This document shows, piece by piece, positions 30,402 through 38,780 of a DNA stretch of 48,316 nt. The DNA lies in the NCBI RefSeq assembly GCF_014650875.1, contig NZ_BMVU01000049.1, forward strand, positions 1-48,316, read 5' to 3'. The DNA comes from Streptomyces minutiscleroticus (lineage in GTDB: Bacteria > Actinomycetota > Actinomycetes > Streptomycetales > Streptomycetaceae). The notes beneath the pieces are model-generated. The model was not told the DNA's origin and did no database searches. It saw only the letters and a list, made by a program, of their open reading frames with translations. Both the position numbers and the translations under genes were made by a program. How positions within the stretch are numbered: position 1 is the first letter of the stretch; the number at the start of each line of letters is the position of its first letter.

Positions 30402-31162
30402 GGTGTGAAGAAGCCCGGCGCGAAGGAGGGCGCGAAAGGAGGTGGCCCGTTTCGTCGTGGGAAAAGGGGACGGTGGGACGAAGGGACGGATCGGCGTATC
30501 GTTTTTCGTTCACTCGCACCGACGTCATCCAGGAAACAGACACGGATTTCACGCGCACATGGCCCATTGCCGTGCCGTGAGAAGAACCGCGTATTTCGAG
30601 CGATCAACGCATCACAGCGAGGCATCACCCGAGAGGTGAGCTTCCCCCTTCAGGTGTCGTGCGGGCCGAACGGCTTTCCGGTGCGTGCGTGATCAACGTT
30701 AGACATGCCGGCGATACGTCATCAAGGGGCTCTCCCTACACCGCTGGGTGGTGTCACCCGCCCCCCGGCCTCGGTGTTGTGGAGGTGCGTGGACGAGGCG
30801 CCAAGTACTTCTCACGTCGTCCGCGGGAATGACGCCCGGCCGTCCCGGACAACTGGACAGACCGGCGGAGCCGTGTGAACAATGACCCGGTCCCCGCGTC
30901 ACCGGACACTGTCGGCCACTCAGAGGCGCCGGCAATTCGGGCCGGACAGCGCTGTCCGGCCGAGTCGGCGCCCGCGGCCCGTCTTCCTGTCCGCATTCGT
31001 CGAAGCGCAAGCTGGGTTCGTCGCGATTCACCGTCGGTGTCGCTGTCGTCCGACGCACGCCCGTGCCAAGGAGAACGGACGCAGCACCCCGACGATCCTC
31101 CCGCCGGAGATCTCCCTCGGGCGGGTCTTCAGCCGTCACGGACCCACCGTCGAGGAGCAACC
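30402..31162. promoter_or_regulatory. Divergent intergenic region between PKS and thioesterase genes
   Basis: About 760 bases with no supported gene. Open frames on the plus strand are random in composition. Part of it (30490-30600 and 30680-30730) is more AT-rich than the surroundings and should hold the promoters of both the PKS (leftward) and the thioesterase (rightward). I could not assign -35/-10 boxes with confidence. Its length is generous for a bacterial spacer and leaves room for several regulator sites. Confidence 0.4.
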
Positions 31163-31924
31163 ATGGTGAGCCACACCGCCCGCGTCACGAGCAAGGGAAT
31201 ACAGCAGTTCTCTTCGTCCCCCGGCGCGGAAGCAGTCCTGGTGTGCTTTCCGCACGCCGGTGGCGCCGCTAGTTATTACCGGCCGCTCTCCACCGCGCTG
31301 GGGACCGACATGGACGTTCTGGCGGTCCAGTACCCCGGGCGCCAGAACCGCAGGACAGAGCCGCTCGCCCGCACCGTCGACCAGCTGGTCGACGACAGCG
31401 TGGAGGCACTGGAGCCGTGGACGAACCGGCCGCTCTCCCTGTTCGGGCACAGCATGGGGGCAGTGGTCGCCTACGAGGTGGCCAGACGGCTGACCGCGGC
31501 CGGCAGTCCGCCCGTCACCCTCGTCGTCTCCGGCCGTCGCGCTCCCGGTGACGAGCAACGGGGTGAAGTGCACCTGCGGGACGACGCCGGTCTCCTGACC
31601 GAGATCAGGAGGCTGGGCGGCACGGACCTGCGCGTGCTGGAGAGTCCGGACATGCGTGCCCTGTTCCTGCCGGTTCTCCGCGCCGACTACCAAGCCGTGG
31701 AAACCTACCGGCACACCCAGGGGCCACAGCTCTCCTGTCCCGTGCTCGCCCTGGCCGGCGAGAGCGATCCGGTGGCGTCCCCGGCGGAGATGCGGCACTG
31801 GGCTGCATGGACATCGGCGGGGTTCGACGTGCTCGCCTTCAGCGGGGGACACTTCTACCTGGCGGAGAACTCCGCGGCGGTGGCGTCCGCGGTACGCGAC
31901 CATGTCATCGCGCTGACCCGCTGA
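31163..31924 (+). CDS. Type II thioesterase of the PKS cassette
   Basis: 253 residues; ATG at 31163 with GAGGAGC upstream. Features of external (type II) thioesterases: LVCFPHAGGAASYYRPL at the N-terminus, GHSMGA with nucleophile Ser97, Asp202 in AGESDPVAS and His230 in SGGHFYL. These alpha/beta hydrolases remove stalled or mis-primed acyl groups from carrier proteins and sometimes help with chain release. As the PKS has no thioesterase domain, this enzyme could supply hydrolytic release in trans. It is divergent from the PKS, with an 815-bp gap. Cytoplasmic. Confidence 0.95.
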   Translation: MVSHTARVTSKGIQQFSSSPGAEAVLVCFPHAGGAASYYRPLSTALGTDMDVLAVQYPGRQNRRTEPLARTVDQLVDDSVEALEPWTNRPLSLFGHSMGAVVAYEVARRLTAAGSPPVTLVVSGRRAPGDEQRGEVHLRDDAGLLTEIRRLGGTDLRVLESPDMRALFLPVLRADYQAVETYRHTQGPQLSCPVLALAGESDPVASPAEMRHWAAWTSAGFDVLAFSGGHFYLAENSAAVASAVRDHVIALTR

Positions 31925-31935
31925 CCTGCTGCCCC

Positions 31936-31969
31936 GTCAGCGAACCGTCAGCGAACCGTCAGCACAACC
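31936..31969. repeat. Short tandem repeat after the thioesterase gene
   Basis: The 11-mer GTCAGCGAACC occurs twice head-to-tail (31936-31946, 31947-31957), followed by a degenerate third copy (GTCAGCACAACC, 31958-31969). It starts 12 bases after the thioesterase stop, at the edge of the insertion-sequence debris. Possibly replication slippage at a junction. Confidence 0.7.
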
Positions 31970-32044
31970 GATCACGCCCGTATCGAAAGAAGCACGCCGT
32001 CCCCCTTCCTGCTCCCTCCGCCGTGTCCATGCCCGCGCATCACC

Positions 32045-32315
32045 GCTGTTCAGGAGGCCGACGTAGACCTCTGCCGGAGTGCGATAGCCGTGGATCTTGC
32101 GCGGACGGTGGTTGAGCTCGTGGGCGATGGCGTCCAGGTCGGCCTGGCGGAACCTGCGGAGGTCCGCTCCCTTGGGCAGGTACTGCCGCAGCAGCCGGTT
32201 GGTGTTCTCGTTGAGGCCCAGCTCCCGAGCCGTCTCCGAGATGGTCTTGCCGGACTGGAGCACGATCCGGACCGCGTCTTCCTTGAATTCCGAGGAGTAC
32301 TTGCTGGGTGGTGCC
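32045..32315 (-). pseudogene. Chimeric IS3 OrfA / IS30 transposase fragment
   Basis: Reading the minus strand, the first part (KYSSEFKEDAVRIVLQSGK, then TISETARELGLN) is the start of an IS3 OrfA, a helix-turn-helix protein. Without a break in frame it becomes NRLLRQYLPKGADLRRF, DLDAIAHELNHRPRK and YRTPAEVY, the C-terminus of IS30-family transposases. The switch is at about 32205, inside a shared NEN-like stretch. Two unrelated transposases have thus been fused by deletion or recombination. Non-functional. Confidence 0.75.
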
Positions 32316-32455
32316 CAGGGGCCTTGCGTGTTCGCGGCTCGGGTGGGATCGTCCCGCGGAGTCCGAGACCACCTGGTGCGGTGGGCGGATGCAGGTGCAG
32401 GCACGACTTCGGTGATCATGTAGGTGTCGAATCCGTATGACCACAACCGAAGACC

Positions 32456-33540
32456 GTGCCTGCGTCCCTGTCTTCTCCCATGCTTCGAGGGCTGGAGCAA
32501 CTGGCCCGTACCCGCTCGCCGCAACCGCTGCCCGACGCGGTCTGCCTGACCCGTTTCCTGTCCGGACTGCCCGATCCGCGTGACCGCCGTGGCCGACGTT
32601 TCCCGCTGGCCGCCGTCGTGTCGGCGGCCGCCGCCGGTGTGCTGGCCGGCGCCCGGTCCCTGACCGCGATCGCCGAGTGGATCGCGGACGCGCCCCGCTG
32701 GGTCCTCACCGCTGTCGGCTTCGAGACCGACCCGTTCAGCAAGACGGTCACGGTGCCCCGTCCCACCACGGTGATGCGGCTGCTCGGCCGCCTCGACGGC
32801 GACGCCTTCGACACCGCGGTCTGCGCGTTCCTCCGGTCCGGGGACGACTCCCGCCAGGCCGGGACACAGTGGCGGGCTGTGGCGGTGGACGGAAAGGTCC
32901 TGCGCGGATCCCGTGTTCCCGGCCGGAGGGCCGTGTGGCTCCTGGCCGCCATGGACCACTGCGGCACCGTCCTCGGGCAGCGGCAGATCGCGGACAAGAG
33001 CGACGAGACCCCTCGTTCGTCCCGCTGATGACCGGCATCGATCTGGGAAACACCGTGGTCACGGCGGACGCGGCCCACACACAACACGCCAACTGCGCCT
33101 GGCTGCGCAGGCGGAACGCGCACTACATCGCTGTGGTGAAGGCCAGCCACCCCGGCCTGCCGGGCCGGTTGAAACGGTTGCCCTGGACGGACGTCCGCCT
33201 CGATCACTACGACAAGGCGACACGGCACCACCGGATCGAGATCCGGCGACTCAAGACCGCGGCGTTCCGGCACCTTGACTGTCCCGACGCCCGCCAGGCC
33301 CTTCGGGTCGTCCGCTGACGCAAGGACCTGACCAGCGGAAAACTGTCGATCCAACGTCTCTGCTTCGTCACCGGCCTCCCCGTCGGCGCCGCCACCGGCA
33401 CCGAGCCGGCCGGCTGGATCCGGGGCCACTGGAAGATCGAGAACCAGCTCCATCACGTCCGCGAGACCACGTTCACCGAGGACGCCTCAAGGATCCGCAC
33501 AGAACCTGTGTCGGGTGAGCCTGCTACTGTGCGCACGTAT
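32456..33540 (+). pseudogene. ISAs1-family transposase, frameshifted
   Basis: The ATG at 32456 opens with LARTRSPQPLPDAVCLTRFL, LPDPRDRRGRRFPL and VDGKVLRGSR, typical of ISAs1 (H-repeat-associated) transposases. The frame breaks near 33005 and resumes as LGNTVVTADAAHTQ, NAHYIAVVKASHPGL. A TGA interrupts at 33316, then FVTGLP and GHWKIENQLHHVRETTFTED (C-terminal DDE Glu region) and ASRIRTE follow. At least two lesions make it inactive. Its end overlaps the 3' end of the convergent lipase gene. Confidence 0.85.
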
Positions 33541-34810
33541 CGGGTGCGGCGTGCCCGGCGAAGCGGTCACCGATCCAGGACAGTGTGTCGGGCTGGGCGG
33601 GGATGAGGACACCGTTGTGGTCGAGGCCTTCGTAGGTCCGGTACTCGACGGTGGCGCCCTTGCGGCAGAGCCTGGCCTCGAGCTCCGCTGTGTCCGGGGG
33701 TGTGGTGAGTACGTCGGCGGTGCCCTGCTGGAGGAGTACGGGTCCGGCGACGGGGAGCGTTCCGGGGTTGTTCCGCCTCAGGTAGGGCTCGATGGTGCGC
33801 GCGGCGCCGGGGCGGACGAGCGCGTCACCGGTCAGGTCGCTGTAGCTGGCCTGTACCACGCCGATGCAGTCGGTCCTCAGTGTGTTCAGACGGGCCGTCG
33901 CCGTGGGGGTCAGTACCTGCGACGGGCGAAGTCCCGGCAGGCCCGCCGCCGCCCCGGCGACGATCATCGGTACGAGCCCCGATGCCTCCGGCATTTTTGC
34001 GGTCCGGGCGAAGAGGCTGGTGAGGTCGGCGGCGGGTGCGATGGCGGCGAGGCCCCGGTAGCCGTGGTCGGGCCTGCCCCGCCGTTCGCGTTCGGCCATC
34101 AGCTCGCCGACCCCCAGTACCGCCTGCCCGCCCTGCGAGTGGCCCAGGGCGACCCATTCGCTGCCGAGTCCGCGCACGGCCGTGCGGGCGGCGGGCAGCG
34201 CGTTGACGACATCGTTGGCCTCGGCCCGCTTGGAGAGGAACTCGTGCCGGCCGTCGGTGCCCAGCCCCGCGTAGTCGGTGGCGACCACGGCATAGCCGGC
34301 GCGGACCAGAGACTGCAGGTGCTCCCCGTACTGGAGGTCCTTCATCAGCGACGGTGCGCAGTTCCGCCCGACCCCGCTCGCGCCGTGCGCGTCGGCGATC
34401 ACCCGCCAGCCGCCGGGCGGCGGGTCGCCCGCGGGGGTCAGGACCACCCCTGTGGCGGCGACGTCCCGGTCCTTCGCACTGCGTGAGTGGTAGAGGATGC
34501 GCGTCGCGCGTATGCCGGAATCGAACGGGTATTCCTGAGCCTCCTCGGCGCGGACGAGGGTCCCCGCCGGCGCGGGGGGCAGGTCGGGCGGCAGATCGTA
34601 GAAGGACGTCAGGGGCAGGGCATTGGCCTGCTCCGCCGCCCGCGCACGGTCGATCCTGCACTGCCGGTCACAGTCGTCCGCCGTCGCGGCGGCGGGCTCG
34701 GCCAGCACTCCTGTGAGCGTCACGGCCGCGGCGAGCGCCGCGATCCGCCGCCATGCGGCCGCCGTCCGGTGACTCCTCGCCCTCCAGGGCACTGTCGTCT
34801 GCGTAGACAT
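33524..34810 (-). CDS. Secreted lipase-family protein (secretory lipase/LIP type)
   Basis: 428 residues, ATG at 34810. The N-terminus (RRIAALAAAVTLTGVLAEPAAATA) is a Sec signal peptide with arginines before the core and a likely cut near residue 43. The mature part is an alpha/beta hydrolase of the secretory lipase (LIP) family: PPGGWRVIADAHGASGVG, YAVVATDYAGLGTDG, GHSQGG (nucleophile Ser), LLQQGTADVLT (Asp) and GLDHNG (His). Family members are about 400 residues, so it is full length. It should act outside the cell on lipids or esters. The DJ-1-type gene lies 88 bp upstream on the same strand. Confidence 0.92.
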   Translation of the reverse strand: MSTQTTVPWRARSHRTAAAWRRIAALAAAVTLTGVLAEPAAATADDCDRQCRIDRARAAEQANALPLTSFYDLPPDLPPAPAGTLVRAEEAQEYPFDSGIRATRILYHSRSAKDRDVAATGVVLTPAGDPPPGGWRVIADAHGASGVGRNCAPSLMKDLQYGEHLQSLVRAGYAVVATDYAGLGTDGRHEFLSKRAEANDVVNALPAARTAVRGLGSEWVALGHSQGGQAVLGVGELMAERERRGRPDHGYRGLAAIAPAADLTSLFARTAKMPEASGLVPMIVAGAAAGLPGLRPSQVLTPTATARLNTLRTDCIGVVQASYSDLTGDALVRPGAARTIEPYLRRNNPGTLPVAGPVLLQQGTADVLTTPPDTAELEARLCRKGATVEYRTYEGLDHNGVLIPAQPDTLSWIGDRFAGHAAPDTCAQ

Positions 34811-34898
34811 GTCTCAACTTTCTCTGTGTGCTAGTGGTGGGTGTGTGCGGCGACGGCCGGCGTCGAGCAAGGCTTTCGGCCGACCGTCCGGATGCTGG

Positions 34899-35615
34899 CT
34901 ACCGCCCTGTCCGGACAGTCCCGCGAGTCTCGTACTCCAGCGTCTTCTCCACCGCCAGGGCGGCGTCCGAGCCGAGTTCGCGATTGAGCAGCCACAGGCC
35001 CAGCTCGAGCCCCGAGGTGATACCTCCGGCGGTGACGAGATCGCCGTCGTCGACGACGCGGGCGTCCTTGAGGATGCCGCCCTGCGCTTCCAGATCCGCC
35101 TTCGCCAGGTGGTGGGTGGTACAGGGACGTCCCTTCGTCAACCCTGCTGCGGACAACAGCATCGCCCCCGAGCAGACCGAACTGATCGTCAGCCCCCTCC
35201 TGGGTGCGGCGGCGAGCGCCCGCGGCAGGACGCCGCGCTCGATCTCCGCCCACACACCGCCTTCCCGGCGTGCGTATCCGCCTCCCGGCACCACGATCAC
35301 GTCAGCCTGCTCCGGGGACCACCGGTGCTCGACCTGGAACCCGGTGCCGTGGGCAGCACGGACCAGTCCGGGGCGTCCCGTGGTGACGTAGCGGACCGCG
35401 ACCTCGTCCCCGGCGTTCGAGAAGACCCCGTAGGGAGCGATGCAGTCCAACTCCTCGACCCCGTCGAACATCACGATGTCGACGCGCAGCGCTCCCTCAC
35501 GCCGAGGTGCGGCCACGGCTCGCCCGCCGCTGGTGGCTGTTGCGGCCAGTGTGCCTCCGGCCAGGGTGGCCGCGCCCGCCGCTGTCGTCCGGTGGAGAAA
35601 ACTTCTGCGTTCCAA
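34899..35615 (-). CDS. DJ-1/PfpI-family protein with Tat signal
   Basis: 238 residues. The start is taken as TTG at 35615 because AGGAGG stands 7 bases upstream and the chain then begins at once with a Tat signal (RRSFLHR, then hydrophobic TTAAGAATLAGGTLAA); the open frame extends much further upstream without sense. The body has VDIVMFDGVEELDC, VIVVPGGGYARR, SSVCSGAMLL with nucleophile Cys148 and ITSGLELGLWLL, matching DJ-1/PfpI proteins of the isonitrile hydratase/AraC-N-terminal-like group. An exported version is unusual but occurs in Streptomyces. Function is not known. It is possibly co-transcribed with the lipase downstream. Confidence 0.88.
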   Translation of the reverse strand: MERRSFLHRTTAAGAATLAGGTLAATATSGGRAVAAPRREGALRVDIVMFDGVEELDCIAPYGVFSNAGDEVAVRYVTTGRPGLVRAAHGTGFQVEHRWSPEQADVIVVPGGGYARREGGVWAEIERGVLPRALAAAPRRGLTISSVCSGAMLLSAAGLTKGRPCTTHHLAKADLEAQGGILKDARVVDDGDLVTAGGITSGLELGLWLLNRELGSDAALAVEKTLEYETRGTVRTGR

Positions 35616-36279
35616 GGCAGTGCCTCCTGAGTTCGTCGAGTACCTGGCCCGGCAGGGCCGTGGTGCGTGGATTCGGTTGATGCCGACGATGCAGTAGTCG
35701 GTCCCCGTGGCGGTTGAGTTCCCACGGCGTCGTTCGGGAACGGCCGACACGCTCCGCGTGGCGCATACCGACGGCCGGTCGCGCCGAATCCCGCTCGGGT
35801 GTCGGGTGGGGCCCTCGACCGGTTCTGTCTCATTGCGGTGGCCTCGACCACGTTCGATGTGTTGAGCGGTGACAGCAGGGCGGTGTTTGCGCACGGTGCG
35901 GCGTCGATGGCCCGCCGGGCGGTCAGGAACGCCGACGCACGCACCTCCTGCACCAGCGCCGCCGCGTGCGCGGCGCCGCCCTGACCTGGGCCCGCGGCCG
36001 CCGTGACCAGGATGCCGACGATCACCGGGCGGCAGCCCGTCGGCGATGTCGGCTGCCCCCGCGGCCGCCCGCGGCAGGAAGCCCAGGGCCGGCGCGAGCA
36101 GCGGACTCGCCACGCACACCGCGGCCGCCGTGCCGACCGTCGAGGCCGCGCCGTGCCCGAGCCGGGCCAAGACGGGCCCGAGCGAGCAGCACGCTTGTCG
36201 TACGCCCCGGACGGTGGGCAGTGGGCCGAGGCCGCCCCGCGTGCCTGGCCCCGTCCGCCGGATGCCAGGATTGAGATTC
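35616..36279. other. Intergenic region with a possible decayed membrane-protein gene
   Basis: No intact gene. On the minus strand two frames between about 36180 and 35800 contain hydrophobic or low-complexity protein-like text (VCVASPLLAPALGFLP, then VIVGILVTAAAGPG) that could be the tail of a decayed transporter, but I cannot name a family and composition alone may explain it. The region also carries the upstream sites of the divergent genes at 35615 and 36280. Confidence 0.3.
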
Positions 36280-37068
36280 ATGTCTGCCGGCGGAACGCTG
36301 CGTGTCCTGCGGGCCGCGATGTTCGCGGCCGTCTGTGTCGTGCTCGCCGCCGCCAGTCACATGCTCATGTCCGGTGCGGGAGTGCCCTGGTGGGTGCTTT
36401 CGGCCGGCGCCGCCGTGGTCGGTGTCGTCGGCTGGGCCCTCGGTGGCCAGGAGCGCCGGCGCCGCACGGTGGTCGGTCTGACCGTCGCCGTACAGACGGC
36501 TCTCCACGTCGCTTTCACGCTCGCGCAGTCCGGCGGGCAACGGCCGTCCGCGTCGACGGCCTCCAGCACGCAGAGCGTTCAGGAGTGGGCCAGGTACCTG
36601 CTCTGCGGTACGGACCCGACCCCGGCGGAGGCGGCCCGAGCGTACGACATCGCGGTGCAGGCCGGTCTGCTGCAGCGCATGCACCATGTACCCGGGCACG
36701 ACGCCGGCGCCATGACCTCCTCTGGTCATGACATGACCGCCATGACTGACATGCCATGGATGGCAGGCATGCGCGACATGGTCCATATGACGGGTACTGC
36801 CTCGTGGGGCATGCTCGCCGCCCACCTGCTGGCCGCCCTCCTGTGCGGACTGTGGCTGGCCCAGGGAGAACGCGCGGTCTTCGCGCTGGTGCGGGCCGGC
36901 GCAGACCGCGTGTTCGTACCGCTACGGCTCGTACTCGCCGTCTTCGTACCGCTGCCACGTCCGCCCGCCTTCCGGCCCGCCCCGCGGGCCCGGCGGCGTC
37001 TGCGGCAGCTCCTGCTCGTCCACGCCCTCACCACCCGGGGGCCTCCCGGAGAGATCGCTGTCCTCTGA
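36280..37068 (+). CDS. Membrane protein with Met-rich (MxxM) metal-binding loop
   Basis: 262 residues, ATG at 36280 with AGGA upstream. Hydrophobic segments at about 8-29, 35-54, 63-82 and 173-194 suggest four membrane helices. The loop between helices three and four (about 130-172) is rich in Met and His. Met152, 155, 158, 161, 164, 167 and 170 fall at exactly every third residue, preceded by HH (135-136), H140 and H150. Such MxxM arrays bind Cu(I) in copper proteins, so a copper sensor, importer or chaperone role is plausible. The ECF sigma gene starts 160 bp downstream on the same strand. The exact family is not recognised. Confidence 0.8.
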   Translation: MSAGGTLRVLRAAMFAAVCVVLAAASHMLMSGAGVPWWVLSAGAAVVGVVGWALGGQERRRRTVVGLTVAVQTALHVAFTLAQSGGQRPSASTASSTQSVQEWARYLLCGTDPTPAEAARAYDIAVQAGLLQRMHHVPGHDAGAMTSSGHDMTAMTDMPWMAGMRDMVHMTGTASWGMLAAHLLAALLCGLWLAQGERAVFALVRAGADRVFVPLRLVLAVFVPLPRPPAFRPAPRARRRLRQLLLVHALTTRGPPGEIAVL

Positions 37069-37228
37069 CAGCCGGAACACCGCTGCCGCCTCCGCGCGGC
37101 GGCGGTCTCCCGTGCGCGCGTCCGCGCGGACGGATCTCCCCACCCGTACGGCGGCCGACGACCTTTCGGAACCGCTCTCCTCGATTCGGTGCCGCCGTGC
37201 GGGTTCTTCGAGGAAGGACCACGGGACG

Positions 37229-37825
37229 ATGAGCACTGCCCTGCCCACCGTGACCGACGAGACGGTCACCGATTGGGCGCTCGCCGCCGCCGACGGCGAC
37301 AGCGAAGCGGTCGACCGCTTCGTCCGCGCACTCCAACGGGACGTGCGCCGCTACGTGGCGTACCTCGCGGACGACGCGCAGGCCGCCGACGACCTCGCCC
37401 AGGACACGTTCCTGCGGGCGCTGACCGCACTGCACCGGTTCGAGGGCCATTCCTCGGCTCGCGTCTGGCTGCTGTCGATCGCCCGCCGGGTGGTCGCCGA
37501 CAGCCTGCGCCTCGCGGCCCGCCGCCCGCGGACGGTCGGCACCACCGACTGGGAGGACGCCGCCGAGCGTGCCCAGCCGACCGGCCTGCCGGGCTTCGAG
37601 GAGGGCGTCGCCCTCATGCAGTTGGTCGACTCCCTGCCGCGCGACCGGCGTGAGGCGTTCGTGCTCACGCAGCTGTACGGACTGCCGTACGCGGAGGCCG
37701 CGGAAGTGGCCCGGTGTCCGGTGGGCACCGTGCGCTCCCGCATATCCCGGGCCCGGCTGAACCTGGTCGCGATGATGGCCGACGGGCACGACACCACCTG
37801 CCGGACCGAGGCCGCCGTGGCCTGA
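37229..37825 (+). CDS. ECF-family RNA polymerase sigma factor
   Basis: 198 residues; ATG at 37229 with GAGGAAGGACC upstream. Region 2 is clear (LAQDTFLRALTALHRFEG, WLLSIARRVVADSLR) and region 4 has LPRDRREAFVLTQLYGLPYA, EVARCPVGTVRSRISRAR, the recognition helix. No C-terminal extension. It resembles the SigC-like ECF group of actinobacteria, members of which have been linked to copper acquisition. That fits the Met-rich membrane protein directly upstream, which could act as its anti-sigma partner or be its target. No ordinary zinc-type anti-sigma gene is adjacent. Confidence 0.92.
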   Translation: MSTALPTVTDETVTDWALAAADGDSEAVDRFVRALQRDVRRYVAYLADDAQAADDLAQDTFLRALTALHRFEGHSSARVWLLSIARRVVADSLRLAARRPRTVGTTDWEDAAERAQPTGLPGFEEGVALMQLVDSLPRDRREAFVLTQLYGLPYAEAAEVARCPVGTVRSRISRARLNLVAMMADGHDTTCRTEAAVA

Positions 37826-37851
37826 AAGCAGTAGGCCGCCGTTTCGGCCGG

Positions 37852-37873
37852 GGCCGGGCCGCCGGGCCCGGTC
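37852..37873 (+). terminator. Hairpin terminator after the ECF sigma gene
   Basis: GGCCGGGCC (37852-37860), loop GCCG, GGCCCGGTC (37865-37873): a nine-pair GC-rich stem (one G-T pair) starting about 26 bases after the stop. No U-run follows, as is usual in high-GC actinomycetes. Confidence 0.55.
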
Positions 37874-38062
37874 ACCCGCCGGAACGGCAGCACGGTTCCG
37901 TGCCCACGTGCGCTCCCCAGTGCCTGTCCACTGGAAGCGCACGCGGGCGCGGACGACGCCCCGGTAGTGACCCGTTCACCTCGGCGCGCGTGCGGGGAAC
38001 TCCCACAGGCCCTGCCCCGACTCCTGTGCTGCACCCGCCGAACAGGTCGGTGATCTACTGGT

Positions 38063-38383
38063 GTGAAGAGGCGGACCAGCACGCCGGAAAGCCGGATACC
38101 ATCAGACCCGCAGGTCAGGCCGCTGGCCCAGCTCGCGAGACCGGAATCCGATACCGCCGCCGGAACCGACCCGCCCTCGTCGTCACGCAGACGGCCGAGG
38201 AGCACCGCGGCCGCTCTTGCCCTGCTGGTCCCGGCCGGCCACGCCACTGCCGCGCCCGTGCGCGAGCCCGGCCCCGGCGCGACCGCTCCCGTGCGCGAAG
38301 TGCTGGCCACGCTGCCGGTGCGGGAGGAGAAGCGGGCCGCCATGAAGGTAAGGAGCCCCTTCAGCGGTGCCGCTCCAGGGTGA
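38063..38383 (+). pseudogene. Possible truncated secreted protein
   Basis: 106 codons. After a polar start comes a signal-like core (TAAALALLVPAGHATA) and then VREVLATLPVREEKRA, which resembles the mature start of secreted actinobacterial HNH-endonuclease-family proteins (a LPV..EKRAGY motif). The frame ends soon after, without the catalytic part. It has no good ribosome site. It may be a decayed 5' end; the call is weak. Confidence 0.25.
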
Positions 38384-38404
38384 GTACGGCGGGGGTGATC
38401 GACG

Positions 38405-38650
38405 TCATGCGGTTCGGGCTGCGGCGGGTGTGACGGGAGATTCGCCGGGACTTGGGGCGGGCGACGCCGCTGGGCATCGCGGGAGCCGGAGCACGAAGGG
38501 TGCCTGTCCGGCATCTGCCGGGCAGGCACCACGGCCGACGCCCCTGGGCGGGCGCCGCGCCTCGACGCCCGGCACGAAACCGAACTGGGCCGCAACGCCC
38601 TCTGAGAGGCCGAGGACGGCGGCGATGGCGAGGAAGGTGCCTTTACGCAT
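38405..38650 (-). CDS. Small hypothetical protein with hydrophobic N-terminus
   Basis: 81 codons; the ATG at 38650 has a perfect GGAGG at the right distance, the main reason to list it. The N-terminus (MRKGTFLAIAAVLGLSEGVA) looks like a signal or membrane segment. The rest is Pro/Ala/Arg-rich and may be non-coding. It lies downstream of the MMPL gene on the same strand (gap about 130 bases). Not recognised. It could also be the truncated start of a longer lost gene. Confidence 0.35.
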   Translation of the reverse strand: MRKGTFLAIAAVLGLSEGVAAQFGFVPGVEARRPPRGVGRGACPADAGQAPFVLRLPRCPAASPAPSPGESPVTPAAARTA

Positions 38651-38780
38651 GGGGCCTCCGTGCGATGTGTGCGGCGCCTAGGGGCGGCGGCGGACCAACC
38701 ACGAGGCTCCTGCGGCGGCCGGGGCGGGAGCGGGGAATGAGGGAGGGGTCCCGCACCTGGCCGGTGCGGGACCCGGGGAA

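Noticed and set aside
31936..31969. Tandem 11-mers considered as a CRISPR or iteron array
   Set aside because: Only two exact copies and one degenerate copy, head to tail with no spacers, and no replication or cas genes nearby.
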